Source: Paramecium tetraurelia (Eukaryota; Ciliophora; Oligohymenophorea; Peniculida; Parameciidae). From it: 64,000 nucleotides of DNA. A program made the translations under genes and the position numbers. Positions 27,083-38,918 of the stretch are shown one piece after another (within the stretch, counting starts at the first letter, position 1; the number at the start of each line of letters is the position of its first letter). The notes beneath the pieces were generated by a model. That model worked only from the letters and a program-made list of their open reading frames with translations. It had not been told where the DNA came from and did no database searches. Where the stretch lies: positions 65,005-129,004 of the forward strand of contig NW_001799009.1 of the NCBI RefSeq assembly GCF_000165425.1, in the 5' to 3' direction.

Positions 27083-27297
27083 TTAAATAATAATTGTTGC
27101 TTAATCCTAAAAATATTAAAAATGATGTCAGCAAATCCAGAAATCAAACTCCTACATCAAGACTGCCTCCATCAAATAAAAGATAAAATAATTTCTTATA
27201 AGTTCCCAAAGGCACACAGCCAAGAAAAACATCTGCCCAAAGAGTTATTTAATCAAAGTCTCCACAACCCTTTAAATGATTTATTATATATTTTAAA
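27083..27297. other. short intergenic gap with an out-of-frame ORF
   Basis: Between the HEAT gene and mL46. An ORF from ATG 27122 runs through this gap and then into mL46 exon 1 in the wrong frame before stopping near 27414. It is slightly richer in GC than normal spacers here, so a small lost gene or 5' UTR is possible, but I do not annotate it as coding. Confidence 0.35.
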
Positions 27298-28139
27298 ATG
27301 TTCACATTTAGAACAATTTACAAATTTACAGCCAAAGCAGTTGATACAGAGGCGCTTTTAAAGAAACTTTAGACAAAATCTTTAATCACCTTAACGAGGG
27401 ACAATTATTAACTGAATATGGGTTTATTGATCCAAAGAGATACAATATTTCTTCATTACACAGAAGAGGAAATGAAACTTAGAAAATTCAGATATCAATT
27501 AGGTATTCATTAAGGGTGAATCTTTTATAGAAAAAAGAAACAATTATATTCCGAAATTGCCAAAAGAATTGCATGAGTACACTCATTTCACAGGTGATTA
27601 GAATGTTTTTGGAGACGAAACACCAACTCATGTGAGATTGGTAGGGGATGTCCGTAGTGTATTTTTAGAAAACAGCAAATTCTTTAAGCATTGTGGTATT
27701 CATGCAATTTAATTCTTAGATCCAAATGAAAAGAATAATAAGTTGATTTAGTACAATTCATTGCACACAGTTTACTTATTGGTTAAACAAAATGGAATTT
27801 GGAGTTTTCCAAATATCAATATCGAAGAGAAAGAAACTTTTCAAGAAACATAAACAAAATTATTCGAAAAGATGACTTAAAATAAGTGGCAAGTATTATT
27901 TTTACATCAATTAGGTATACTACTTTACCAGAAGCCCAAGATTAGTGACTGTTGATCCTAACCCAGATGAAAATGCAAAAATAAAAGGAGTCAAGACCAT
28001 CTATTTTTAGGCCAAACACTTAAATGGAAAAGTTTAGATTTTTGGATATGATGATTGGGCTTGGGCTTCTAGATTAGAAATGAATAAATATTTAACAGAA
28101 AGTGCTTATAACAAAGTTATCCATGCTCTAGATTTGTGA
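27298..28139 (+). CDS. MRPL46: mitochondrial large-subunit ribosomal protein mL46
   Basis: Three exons, 263 aa. Introns: 27503-27530 (28 nt) and 27893-27914 (22 nt). The start MFTFRTIYKFTAKAV is a plausible mitochondrial presequence (basic, hydroxylated, no acidic residues). The mature protein follows the mL46 plan: a conserved N-terminal block with LITLTRDNYQLNMGLLIQRD, a variable linker, a Nudix-like domain (HTVYLLVKQNGIWSFPNINI), and the C-terminal DDWAWASRLEMNKYL block that ends near ALDL. The family is a Nudix-fold relative without pyrophosphatase activity and sits in the mitoribosome central protuberance. The next gene is convergent, 71 nt away. Confidence 0.85.
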
Positions 28140-28210
28140 GTTTATATTTTAAAGTATATTAAGAGAATTTTACATTTTCTGTAGATAAAGTAATTAACCA
28201 ATGATATGAA

Positions 28211-28832
28211 TCATATTTTAAACTTAGGTTTTAAAGACTTTTTTTTAGGAAATATTTCTCTATTCTCTTTATCACAACTAGGTTCTTGTAATGAATAGCT
28301 TATATTTCTTAATGGTTGTTTTGTAATTAGTTGAATTGAATAATTATGCCTTTTCTTTAAAGGAGAACTTGATAAAAAGTCACCATTTATATTATTTGAG
28401 ATCTATTTCAATTTATTTTTCAAATCCTAATTTGTAGAACTTAATTTATGAATTGTAACTTAATTTTCTTATTGAACTAACTTCAATGCCTAAATTTCTT
28501 ATGTATAACCATCCAATTTTTTTGCTAAAAACATTTCAAACTAATATAATTGCTTATTTAAATTGCTAATCATCTAATTATGATCTTTTTTCAAATTCAT
28601 CTCCTTAATTACCCATGCGCAAAGCTATTTGTACTCCATTAAAACACTTTCTATAAAATTAGTGTTTGTACACGATTTTTTTGATAAACAATTTTATTGT
28701 GATCCCCCACTAAAATGAAATTAAGACTAATTACTTGTAAGGTACTCTTAAAGGAGTTATTGATTATTCTGATTTACAGGAGGCTCTATAATTGTGAGAA
28801 ACGTTTGAATTTATGCTAATCATTGTCTTCAT
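28211..28832 (-). CDS. coiled-coil protein of unknown function
   Basis: Two exons, 198 aa, intron 28710-28734 (25 nt). The N-terminus is Ser/Asn rich (MKTMISINSNVSHNY), followed by a coiled coil at about 60-130 (QMISNLNKQLYQFEMFLAKK and onward, with regular Leu spacing) and a basic tail (FPKKKSLKPKFKI). No known family. Basal-body or cytoskeletal role would fit the composition but is only a guess. Confidence 0.7.
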
Positions 28833-29927
28833 ATTATTCGTTAAAATAATAATCAAAATAATAAATATGCAAAATTTACAATTTATCTAGATTTCTAAAT
28901 TTTATTATCTGTAAATTTTTAGATTTATCAAAGTATATCTATGATTAATTTAATTAATTCAGTTTCCTATTTTTTGAAACATTAAAAGTAACAAGATCAA
29001 AGGAAATTATAAATTTTAAATTAAATTACTTGAGTGAAATCAAATTTCGAATTGCTACATAAGAAACCAATCGATGATGTTATGTTGTTGAAGTTTAAAT
29101 TGCAAAATACTTGAGAAATTTACATATGTTTTTTGTGATCTATTTAAATCCAATATTAATTCATTTAAAATTGTATCATAAATTTGGACAAAGATTCATA
29201 TTTCTAGGCTTATGTTTGGCAAATAAATCATCTTTATAAAATGTAGACTTAAATTGAAATTTCATTATAATTTATGAGACAATTTAAAAACTTCACATCA
29301 AAAATTAGATTATTAGGGAAACAAATTCATTTGTTATTATATCTAATAACTTTAATTAAGCGTCTCATAACCTAATCATTAAATTCAGTTAATTGACACA
29401 TAAACCTTCAAGAATAAAGGAATTCTGAATGAAGGAGAATTTGTTTGAAAGGTAAAAACCCAGCATAAATACATACTCAAAAAGACTCTTTAGGAATAAA
29501 TCACACTAAATTAAAGTGCAAGAGAAATAAATCAACAACAGAATAATAATTTACATTTAATATACATTAAAGACTAAATTCATTAAAAATTTAGGAATCA
29601 AAATATAATATAGTAATTACTAAATTATGGTTAGTTTCTTAAATTTTAAGATTAGAATAAAATTTTATAGTATTTTATACATATTTAGAATTTTAATGAT
29701 TATCCTATGTATTGTTTCTTATATTTATAGAATTTAGAGATTTCAAAAAATTAGATAGATATGTATGTCAAATATTTTTAATAGTAAACCCATTCATTAT
29801 TCTATTAAAACAAAATCCCAATTCAAGTATGGAAAATCTATAAAGGAATAGTTAACTTTACTTAATAGAATCATTAACAAAAACAGATAAATATATTATG
29901 TAAAATATTAGTAATCTTATAATATCT
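28833..29927. other. intergenic stretch
   Basis: About 1.1 kb between two minus-strand genes. A forward ORF of 171 codons (29431-29943) is present but is almost free of acidic residues, overlaps the end of the next gene, and looks like chance translation of A+T-rich DNA. Nothing else is supportable. Confidence 0.5.
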
Positions 29928-31450
29928 TCACGAAATCTTATTGATATAATAATAATCTATGTCATTATATATCTCTTCTGAAATTAGATCATAACTTTTA
30001 TCGATTTTTTTTCTGGAGTGAGATAATATGTCTGCATCATCCTCATTTAAGGCATAATTATTTTCATAAGATTTTTCTGACTTTGGAGAGAAAACAATTT
30101 CACTCTCTTTTTACTAAAGCAAGTTGATCTTTATTCCTATTTAATGAGATTTCTGAAATTCATTTCTAAATTTTGATGATCTCATAACAAAATATAACCT
30201 AGATATTTCATACAATAAATTCAAATAACTAAACTTTTATCGCATCTAATTTGAAACTTTCTCATAAAATCTTTCATAATTATTGATATCTATTTTCAAC
30301 TTATTTAAACGAACTTCAACTATTTTCCCCCTCCAATTCTTTGTAATTTCTATTTTCTTAAATTCTGGGTAGTAAAAACTCATAAGCTCATTTAATACCT
30401 TTTGATTTAAAAAATATTCATTGAATAACATAATGATGTATTTCATCATAAAGAGTATGGATACAATAGATCCGATATTTGCTAATAGATCTCCTACACG
30501 TGGATACTCTAAAATTATTTTTTCTTGGGTTCCTTTCATTCCAAGATACACTATTGCAAGTGCTTCATTTTAATATATTTTTTAGCAATATTCTAATGAA
30601 TTTGTTTAGGTTTGTATTTATAAGTCGACAATATACTCTTTGTATTGAGATGATCCAAATAAAATATAATTTTAGAGCTCAAATAAGGTTGTCTTAAAAA
30701 AAGATTGCATTGAATAGCAATAGTGTTATTCTATTTATAAATAGTATTCTTAGAATCCACGTTATTTTTTTCCATCCCGAGGATCTATTGTTGTTGAATA
30801 AAATTCAATTATAACGACATTTCCTATTTAGGCAAAGAATTGTTCTTTAAGTTCTTGCGATGCGCATTTTTCACCAGGTTTTAAATATTTTTCTGAACAT
30901 AACACTATTTCAATGTACATTTCATTCGAAGTATATATATAATCGTCAAAATTAGAAAAACCAAACTTCATATTAGGTACATAAAAATCTCCAGAAGAAG
31001 TAGGTGTATAATTTTGTATTATCTAAGCGTCTGTTAAAAAATTGTTATCAGCATAAACCACTAATGGCAATAAAATTTTTTATTCAAATGGATCTATTAT
31101 GCCTTCTTCGTATTTCCAATAGGATACTCTTACTACTTCTTCACTCAAGTCTAGCAAAGAATAGTCAGATATGTAATTTTAACGAGATACCTTTGGACTC
31201 ATCTAATTAGTTTACCAAAGATAGCCAATCCAAAATACATAAGCTAAACTTACTATAAAGATTGTAATCGTTATTATTCCCCCAAATATACTTTTATATT
31301 TTGCTTAATCATGATCTATATTTTATACAATTGGCACTCCAAAGAAATCTGCCTTTTTTAGAATTTTCATGAATTAATTTGAATTAATATCTATATATCA
31401 AGCTTAATTGATAGGTCAAAAGAAAGATTTTTTGGTAATCATCCAATAAA
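29850..31450 (-). repeat. left arm of a large inverted repeat (paired with 50525-52047)
   Basis: This segment and 50525-52047 hold the two copies of the membrane-protein gene in opposite orientations, transcribed outwards. Similarity covers the whole coding region and at least the 80 nt upstream (shared GACCTATCAA and TAGATATTAATT). The arms enclose about 19 kb. The downstream flanks share little. Confidence 0.7.
29928..31370 (-). CDS. two-segment membrane protein, copy 1 of an inverted pair
   Basis: Single exon, 480 aa, start MKILKKADFFGVPIV. A hydrophobic segment near residues 36-56 (GIITITIFIVSLAYVFWIGY) and a second near 318-342 (GDLLANIGSIVSILFMMKYI and onward) bracket a region of about 260 aa that contains paired Cys and would lie in the lumen or outside the cell. 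The C-terminal region of about 130 aa is charged (DDADILSHSRKK...) and probably cytosolic. It is a close paralogue of the gene at 50605-52047, with the same length and start. I do not recognise the family; topology like this occurs in ciliate receptor-like proteins, but no ligand or function can be read from the sequence. Confidence 0.82.
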
Positions 31451-31606
31451 TTATGCCAAAAACTACGCCAAACAATTCAAAATTCTCATATATTCATAAA
31501 ATACTATATATCCTTAAGAATTTAGCACTGTATTATTGAATATGATTTTTAATATAACCTGCTAAGTTTATTATGATTATTTATTAATAATAGAAATATA
31601 AATAAA

Positions 31607-32242
31607 ATGGCCGATTGGACAGCAACCAAAAATGATTATATTAGTGAAAGAAATTAAAACGAGAAATTAAAAGCTAAAGTTGAATCGTAAAATGAAGAAT
31701 TAAAGAAATTACAAGAATAGATTGGTTAAGCTAGAACTTAAGTTGAGGGATTATTGCTGCAAAGAGGAAAAAAATAAGAAGTAATTTGAAATTAAATTAT
31801 GATTAGGTATTAGATAATCTTGAATACGTAAAATAAGTCTAAGTAACAACAGGTTAAAATAAATTGGAAGAATTAAACAGATAATTAGAAAGGGCATTAG
31901 CTGAATAAAAAGCACTTTAACATGAATAAAATGTTGTTTAAGTACCTGAAGTAGCTGAATTAGTGATCAAATCTAAGGTATTCTTTGATTTTCCAATATG
32001 ATTAGTAAAGTGAGGTTGACAATGGAAAATTAAAAGTAGAATTTGAATTAAAGGAAAACTCTTCTCAAATTGAAGTTCAAGAATAATTATTGGCCAATAA
32101 AAAGTCTGTATAATTGAAGGGTTATGCAATTCTTGATTCAACTTTATATTATTTTGACAAGGTTATAGAATTATGGAAGTAAGTTTAAGAGAGAGAATCT
32201 ATCGAATTAAATGGACATGTATTGACAATAATATATAAATGA
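31607..32242 (+). CDS. coiled-coil protein of unknown function
   Basis: Three exons, 193 aa. Introns: 31781-31806 (26 nt) and 31978-32005 (28 nt). MADWTATKNDYISERNQNEK leads straight into a long coiled coil (KKLQEQIGQARTQVEGLLLQ; LEELNRQLERALAEQKALQH). The C-terminal third is a mixed region ending HVLTIIYK. It overlaps by 4 nt the proposed start of the next small gene, and the downstream frame is the same with only the TGA at 32240 in between. The two could therefore be one gene interrupted by a stop. Confidence 0.65.
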
Positions 32243-32614
32243 TAAATATTAATACGATTTCAACCTTAAGTATTTTCTAAACAAGGTGATCCTCTACATC
32301 CGTATTCTATAAAGTTCTAAATAGGGAAAGTAACTATTACTAAAAATAATGATGGTAGAAAATCATTCTCAAGCTGGGTACTAAGTGTGATAGGATGCAT
32401 CCTTAATTAGCAGCGATATTAGAGCTACAGGAGCAGTATTACAATCAGAATTATAAGAGAATTTCTATTAAGATTATTCGGATAGTAAATTCTACTTCAG
32501 GATTTGCTCGAAGATTCAGATAAGTCAGAGACCTTCTTTACTTATTAGCATGTAAAAGAGTCAACCAGATTTGAAATAAAATAAGGAGAAGAGAAGCTGG
32601 ATTATCGAATTTGA
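32239..32614 (+). CDS. small protein of unknown function, 5' end uncertain
   Basis: Proposed exons 32239-32269, 32286-32329, 32359-32435 and 32458-32614 give 102 aa. The last three join cleanly through introns of 29 nt (32330-32358) and 22 nt (32436-32457, AAG) into a convincing protein: FQIGKKIILKLGTKCDRMHP, then QLAAILELQEQ and QDLLEDSDKSETFFTYQHV. The first exon is weak: it needs a 16-nt intron and an ATG that overlaps the stop of the preceding gene. Alternatively these exons are the 3' end of the 31607 gene. The NEK kinase starts only 22 nt downstream. Confidence 0.45.
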
Positions 32615-32636
32615 TAGTTAAAATTATTTATTTTAA

Positions 32637-35261
32637 ATGAGAAAATAAGCAGAATATGAACTATATAAACGTCTTAAATTACTAGGCGAGGGATCATTTG
32701 GGAAGGCGTATTTGGTGGAATGTCTGTAGGACAAGTAGATAATGCTTTTAATTCTTAGGTCTCTGTGGGTCACCAAATACATGGATTTAGCTGCAATGAC
32801 TCCTTAGGAGAAAGACGAAACCTTGAGAGAATCTAAAATTCTTGAATTTCTATCCCATCCCAATATTGTGAAGTTTAGAGAAGTTTATAAAACAAAAAAG
32901 GCGAGATTGTGTATCGTTATGGAGTATGCCGATGGTAAATATAATATTAATTCTTAGGTGGTGATTTGGCATAAAAAATCAAGGAGGCTAAAGGCAAATA
33001 CTTTCCTGAAACACAAATTTTAGATTGGTTTACTTAATTATGCTTGGCCATTAAACATGTTCACGATAGGAAGATTATTCATAGAGATTTAAAAGGACAA
33101 AACATTTTCCTGACCAAAGAAGGCCAAATTAAATTAGGAGATTTTGGAATAGCAAAGATTTTGAAAAAAACAGTTGAGAAGGCTAAGACAATGGTTGGGA
33201 CACCTTATTATATAAGTCCTGAAATAATAGAAGGCAAACCTTATACATTTATGACTGATATATGGTCAATAGGAGTTATACTATATGAACTGTGTGCATT
33301 GTAACCGCCTTTCAATGCTGAATCGCTACATTTTCTAGCCTTGAATATCGTTAAAGGACAATACAAGCCTATTCCTTCACATTATTCTAAAGAATTGAAA
33401 TAGCTTGTCTAATCGTTATTGCAAGTTGATTATCGAAGAAGACCTACAATCTAAGAAATTTTAAGTACTGATTATATCTTATTCATAGAAATGCCAGTTA
33501 TTACAAATAGAATTAAAAGCTTTTTAAGTGAAACCATCTAGAAGTAAGAATTTTCACACACTGTTTTCCACAATAAAGTTTTTGAAGTCAAAGGAAGTTT
33601 AAATTAAGTGAATTTAATATTGAATGAATAACCATGTCCTCCTTAGTATTTAGAACAAAATGCCAAGAATTTGTAAGAGTTTCCCAACATAGCTAAAAAA
33701 CCTTCCATTCAAGAATTCGATGCTGTTCGACCTCCCTAACTATCAAAATAATAATAACAACCCTCATCTAGGCAATCTGATCCCTAAAAAGATACACCAA
33801 AAATAATATAATAAGAATAATAAAAACCATAGGAATTACCAAAATAAATTGATGTTCCTAGAAAAATAGATCCCATCACAAAGAATTCACCTTTAGTATA
33901 AAAAAAAGATGTTTAAAAAGGAACTCCACCATAGAAGGAAATCAAAAAGCAATCACCATTATAAAAATATAATTCAAGACCCAGTAGTGATTAAGAAAAA
34001 TAATAAAGAAGCGAGCCCTGTAAATTTGATGCCTAGGAGTAAAAGAAGCATTCAAACAGCAATGAATAACCAAAACATTAATAAAAAATTGAATAGCCAA
34101 GGTTAAATTATATTTAATTCATTTAGACCTCCAACTGCTCCAAAAGAAAAGCCAAAACCTCAAGTAGTCCAGTAAAGACCCTTAAGTTCAAAGCCACAAG
34201 TTTAAGAGTAAAAAGTAGTTTAGAAAGTGAATGTTGAAAAGAAAAGACCCACAAGTGTGGATAAAGTTTCACCTGCCCAACAATAATAATAAAAGCAATC
34301 CCAATCAGAATAGTAACGTCAGGAAGAAAGAATTCGTTTGCTAAAATAAAAATAACAATAGGAGTAGTAAGAGAAAGAAAAGAAAGAAAAGAAGGAGAAA
34401 GAATAACAAATTTAATAAGAATAATTGCTAGAGAAATAGAGACAATATGAAAAATAATAATAGTTGGAAAAGTAATAAAAAGAAAAATAACAATAACAAT
34501 AATTGGAAAAGTAATAACAATTAGAGAGACAAAAAGAATAAGATAGAATTAGGTAAGAAGAAAAACAGAAAATTGCGTAAAATTAATAAGTTTCTAAAGT
34601 GGATGTTAATAAGTAAGATTAATAAAAACAAAATTTGGAAAGATAACCATCATAGAAATAATCTCAAATGGATAGCAAATAAAATGAATCAAAGGCATAG
34701 TTGAAATCAAAAGCAGACTAACTCCAAAAGATAGAATAGAATGGCTAAGACTTTGCTCTTATGCTTAAAGAATTAGAAAGCTTGGTATACATTAAATTTA
34801 ATTAAGATTAACAACGTTAATAGTGCTATTGATAAATTTCCAAATATGGGTGGCAAAGAAAATTACTTTGACTTTAATTCTATTTTGACTATGTAGATGG
34901 AAGATAGAGAGGATGATGAAGACGAACCAACTAATTAATTCGAGAAGAAAACAAAAGGTGGTCTAAAATTAATATCAAAAGAAGAGGAGGAATGTTTAGA
35001 GATGTTAAATAAGCAAGAGTCAAGACCCTCTAGTTTAAAAATAAAATTAGAAAGTGTTCTTGGAGTAGAAAAGATGAACAAAGCAAAAAACATTCTGAAA
35101 TAAACTGTAATGTTATTATTTATGAATAGCTAGAGAAACTGGATTTAGAAACTATGGAATAAGAATACGGACCGAATTATGAGAAATTATTACCATTTTT
35201 AACTTTTGAAGAAAGGAAAAAATACGCACCACTCTTATTTACTTATATTATATGCGGATGA
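32637..35261 (+). CDS. NEK-family protein kinase with Q/K/E-rich arm
   Basis: Six exons, 835 aa. Introns: 32735-32758, 32935-32957, 34102-34126, 34785-34806 (AAG) and 35107-35129. The kinase domain opens with GEGSFG (residues 17-22), then [16 protein letters not shown] (D135), DFG 153-155 and [21 protein letters not shown] and the N-terminal position of the kinase are typical of NEK1/3/5-type kinases, which act on cilia and basal bodies. About residues 330-690 form a Q/K/E-rich region, much of it encoded by TAA and TAG, predicted as coiled coil or disordered. The C-terminal block [20 protein letters not shown] resembles the C-terminal motif of long NEKs. Paramecium has a large NEK family, so the exact orthologue cannot be named. 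Confidence 0.92.
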
Positions 35262-35795
35262 TAGAATTGATTAGTTATTAAATAATATTAAATGTATTTA
35301 TCATATTGTAATCTTTAAAAAGGAAGTATTATAAAAAAATATGTAATATAATAAATAATGAAATATTGGACCAATCTTATATTATTATCTTTATAATTTA
35401 AGATATTAATGTCAGTTTCTTAAAATATCCATCAAATAATTAATTTTTATATCGAGATAAACTAATAAACTGTTAATTGAAATCAGTTGTTAGATAGTAA
35501 TGTAAAACATTGATTATAATGATTTCTCAAGCTACTTTCTTTTAATAACAGTGTATGAATTTAGCATAACAGGAATATTTTTATAAATATTTCAGATTAT
35601 CTAAACCTCAGAATACTTATTGTAGAATATAGAGAGAAAAGTAATGAATAAATAGACATGATTTGTCTTTATATATAGTTTTATTTATAAAGAATCAGGG
35701 AATTGTAATCTTTTAGGGCTCATAGTCTTATTTAGAGACTTGCCATAATATTCTCATCACAATCAATTTTTTAATTAAATTATTTAAACCCCAGT
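35262..35795. other. intergenic stretch
   Basis: About 530 nt between two forward genes; A+T rich, nothing supportable. It should include the promoter of the proteasome gene. Confidence 0.5.
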
Positions 35796-36539
35796 ATGAC
35801 AGATTTTGCTTTGACAACTTTTAGCAGTAAAGGCAAGTTATTACAAATTGAATATGCTTTAAATGCTGTAGCAAAGGGAGATACAGCTATTGGAATCAAG
35901 GCTAAAAATGGTGTAGTTTTGGTGGTGGAGAAGAAATAGTCATCAATTTTGATTGAAGAGTCAAGTGTTCAGAAAATAGCTTCGTTGACAGATAACATAG
36001 CAGCTACATATGCCGGTTTAGGACCAGATTTTAGAGTGTTATCATAATAAGCAAGAAAATTAGTGAAGAAATATGATTTGAAATATCAAGAGGAAATTTT
36101 CGTATAAACATTAAGTAGAGAATTGGCAGAAGTAGATTTATAGAATAAAATTAGGATGTATAAATAGCTACTTAGAGAGGTGGAATAAGACCATTTGGTG
36201 TATCCATTCTTATAGCAGGCTATGATGAGGAGGGTCCTCATTTGGTGTAACTCGATCCAAGTGGCGCTTATTATAGTTGGAAAGCAACAGCAATTGGCAA
36301 ATAAGCTAAGAATGCCAAAGCATTTTTAGAAAAGAGATATAATGCTGATATGGAAATTGAAGATGCCATCAATACAGCCTTATTAACATTAAAAGAAGGT
36401 TTTGAAGGTATATCAGTAAATATCTATCAAAGGATAAATAACACCTACTAACATTGAAGTTGGAGTGATTAGAGACGATCACGTGTTCAGAGTATTGCCA
36501 CCATCTTAAGTAAAGGACTATTTGGAAGAATTAGAATGA
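35796..36539 (+). CDS. PSMA2: 20S proteasome subunit alpha2
   Basis: Three exons, 231 aa, close to the usual 234. Introns: 36132-36154 (23 nt) and 36408-36432 (25 nt, AAAG acceptor). The alpha-subunit signature is at the N-terminus ([19 protein letters not shown]), followed by [15 protein letters not shown] and the internal block [13 protein letters not shown] then [15 protein letters not shown]. Alpha subunits form the gated outer rings of the 20S core and have no catalytic Thr. The missing Pro after the first FS and the order of blocks fit alpha2 best. The convergent neighbour stops 48 nt away. Confidence 0.94.
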
Positions 36540-36587
36540 TAATTGATAATGAGATATTTATGAAATATAAATTAATCCTAATGTAAT

Positions 36588-37407
36588 TCATTTCTTTATA
36601 AACATTGAAAATATTCCTAAAAAGTAGAAAATACAACTAATTGTTGGTAATATTTTGAAGGAATGATGTAATAATAATACTAGTAATTAAATTCCAATTA
36701 TTGCATTTTCAGCCATCTCATTTGGTAATTTCACTTCTTATGGTAACCATTAGAAAAATGTGTAAGTTATTAATACTGGAAATGATGCTATATAAACTAA
36801 AAAGGAGTTTTCAATTTTGTCTGAATAGAATCCAAAGTTGAATAAAGACATCATTATCATAAATGCTCCTTTGTATAATTGTAGGTTTTGGTTATGAAAT
36901 CTATAGCGTTATTGAATAATCCCAGATCCAGTTTGACATGCTTATCCAAAAACCAAAGCCCACACAGCTAAGATTCTATCATTACTCATTAGATTCAAAG
37001 TGAATCCAAACAAAAACAAAATTGAACTCAAGTTATTTTGGAATTGGATGCTGTGAACAAATAAAGTTTTAAAATTGAAAACCAGCATAATCACTAATAA
37101 ATCTATTTTTCGTAGTGCTGCAAATAAGGTGAAATACCCAATGGCATCTTGGATATATAATATTGTTACTTAATCCTCCTATCACAGCCATCATCAAAGC
37201 ATCATACTGAGATTCATAAACGTATTGTGATCTCTGAGAGTCAAGTAGCAGAATAAATCCATATTAAATTGACAATGTCACATAATTTGGTTCTAATTCT
37301 TTTAATATGACCATTATGCCCAAACAACCTATAGCATTAATTGCCATCAATAGTTTTGAAGAATTATTCTGTCCAATTAATGAGTCAAGGTAGTCTATAC
37401 TTAACAT
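36588..37407 (-). CDS. multi-pass membrane protein, DMT/EamA-like
   Basis: Two exons, 265 aa, intron 37148-37169 (22 nt, AAG acceptor). The protein is strongly hydrophobic with about eight to ten predicted membrane segments (for example GLNAIGYFTLFAALRKIDLL; SILFLFGFTLNL; FMIMMSLFNFGFYS). The length and the AIGYFTLFAALRKIDLLVIM segment resemble drug/metabolite-transporter (EamA or nucleotide-sugar-like) proteins, though I cannot confirm the two-repeat structure. Substrate unknown. The ferredoxin gene on the same strand ends 18 nt before this start codon, so promoter space is minimal. Confidence 0.75.
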
Positions 37408-37425
37408 TTATATAATTTAATTAAA

Positions 37426-37845
37426 TCAATGAGGCTTAGGTTTGTGACCATCAACATAGAAATTCCTTGTAGCTTTTGGTAATTATATTATAACATTCTC
37501 AAATTTCTCGTCAACCTTTACTTAACATCCCAGTCTGGATGTTTCTGTCAATCCATATGCTAGATCCAAGAGATCTTCCTCCTCAGGTACAGGCTATGGC
37601 AATTTATCATACAATTATTCTATATCAAATTCATGTATGTTACTTGGTAAGATAACATGGCAAGTTGAGCATGCTAGTGATTATTCACATGCACCTTCTA
37701 AATCAACTTCGTTTTTATGTGCGATTTATAATAAATTCTATCCAATTGGTGTTGTTACTTTTGTTAAGGAATTATCTTTATTTTTAAAATAGAATGTCAC
37801 CATTTTTGATGAAGAAGCACTGTATTTACTAAAAAGTCTGATCAT
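37426..37845 (-). CDS. mitochondrial [2Fe-2S] ferredoxin (adrenodoxin type)
   Basis: Single exon, 139 aa. Electron carrier for mitochondrial Fe-S cluster assembly and related redox steps. The cluster ligands are all present: C53, C59 and C62 in ACEQSLACSTCHVIL (C-x5-C-x2-C) and C107 in ETSRLGCQ. The acidic EEEDLLDLAYGLTETSR stretch is the family's partner-binding surface. MIRLFSKYSASSSK is a good mitochondrial presequence, so I start at 37845 rather than at the Met15 codon. It ends in GHKPKPH. Confidence 0.95.
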
Positions 37846-38918
37846 CAAAATTAATAATTATGGTAATTATTACATTAGATTAATTGATTTATAACACATT
37901 TTCAAACAATTTTAAATTCCCAATGTGGATTATTGTATACTTACATAGCAACATAAACAATACTTTTCAAATGATTATCAAACACTAATCCTAAAGGAAT
38001 TATATTTTAAGAATTTAAATTATTGTTCAAAAAAGGACTGGTATTTATAAAGAGAATCCTGTTATTTAGGTTTAATCAGTATTTCTATGTATCTTATTAT
38101 ATTAACGTTTTGAATTTGTAATAATAAAACAAGGGAAACCAATTTATATCTTCCGAATAATAAACTAAATTCAAAGAAAATACCAATATGAAAATAACAA
38201 TATTAAAGGTTTTTTTATTAGTCTTATGTTGAAAATGAATAAAATTTAAGTATAATGAATAGAACTCCTAAATATTTGTTATTTATGAAATTTTGTTTAA
38301 ACTTGAAATATTTAATTTTCTAAAGTTAGATATAAATTGATTTATTAAATGTAATTTAATTGATTTATAGATCATCAATTCACATAAAATAACTTAGAGC
38401 TAAAGTACAAAGTTATCAACATTAGTTTTAGCAAATAATTTGATTTAAGTTTACTCTCAAGAACTTTTGGATTTCGGAATGTAGAGTTTAATCAAGATCT
38501 AAAAATATAAATGGAAAAATTCTGGTATTTCCAAGTATGTAATTATTAGAATATGATTTGTTCAAGGTGATTAATCGTTCAATTATAGAATTTGAGAAGA
38601 CACAGTTTCAGAAACTTCATAAATGGATACATAATTGAATTCAAAGAATTTTACAGAAGGAAGAGTAAGCATGAGAGGAATCTAAGTAAAATTTAATAAT
38701 CATTTTAGTGATGCAAATGTTTTGATTTCATTGCTCAAAAAAATGAAATCGATTATATATACAAAATATGAAAGAGGGTTTTTTAATTAATGGTAAGTTC
38801 AAAGATCAAAATATCGTTGGTGATTAAAACACTCATCATATGGTATAAAATTCTAATACATTTTGATTCTCTTCTTATTTTTGTCTATAATAATATTACT
38901 AATTATTTTAATTATTAG
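37846..38918. other. intergenic stretch with a possible histidine-kinase scrap
   Basis: About 1.1 kb. Most is A+T-rich spacer. Between about 38510 and 38760 one forward frame gives a plausible but interrupted protein (VSETSQMDTQLNSKNFTEGR and onward, with TGA codons on both sides). It may be debris of an earlier gene related to the adjacent histidine kinase. Confidence 0.35.

Noticed and set aside
27122-27414. ORF upstream of and into mL46
   Set aside because: It enters mL46 exon 1 out of frame; the mL46 frame with its mitochondrial presequence is the better supported one.
29431-29943. Forward ORF of 171 codons in ciliate code
   Set aside because: Nearly no acidic residues, no family, overlaps the end of an intact minus-strand gene; chance open runs of this size are expected when only TGA stops.
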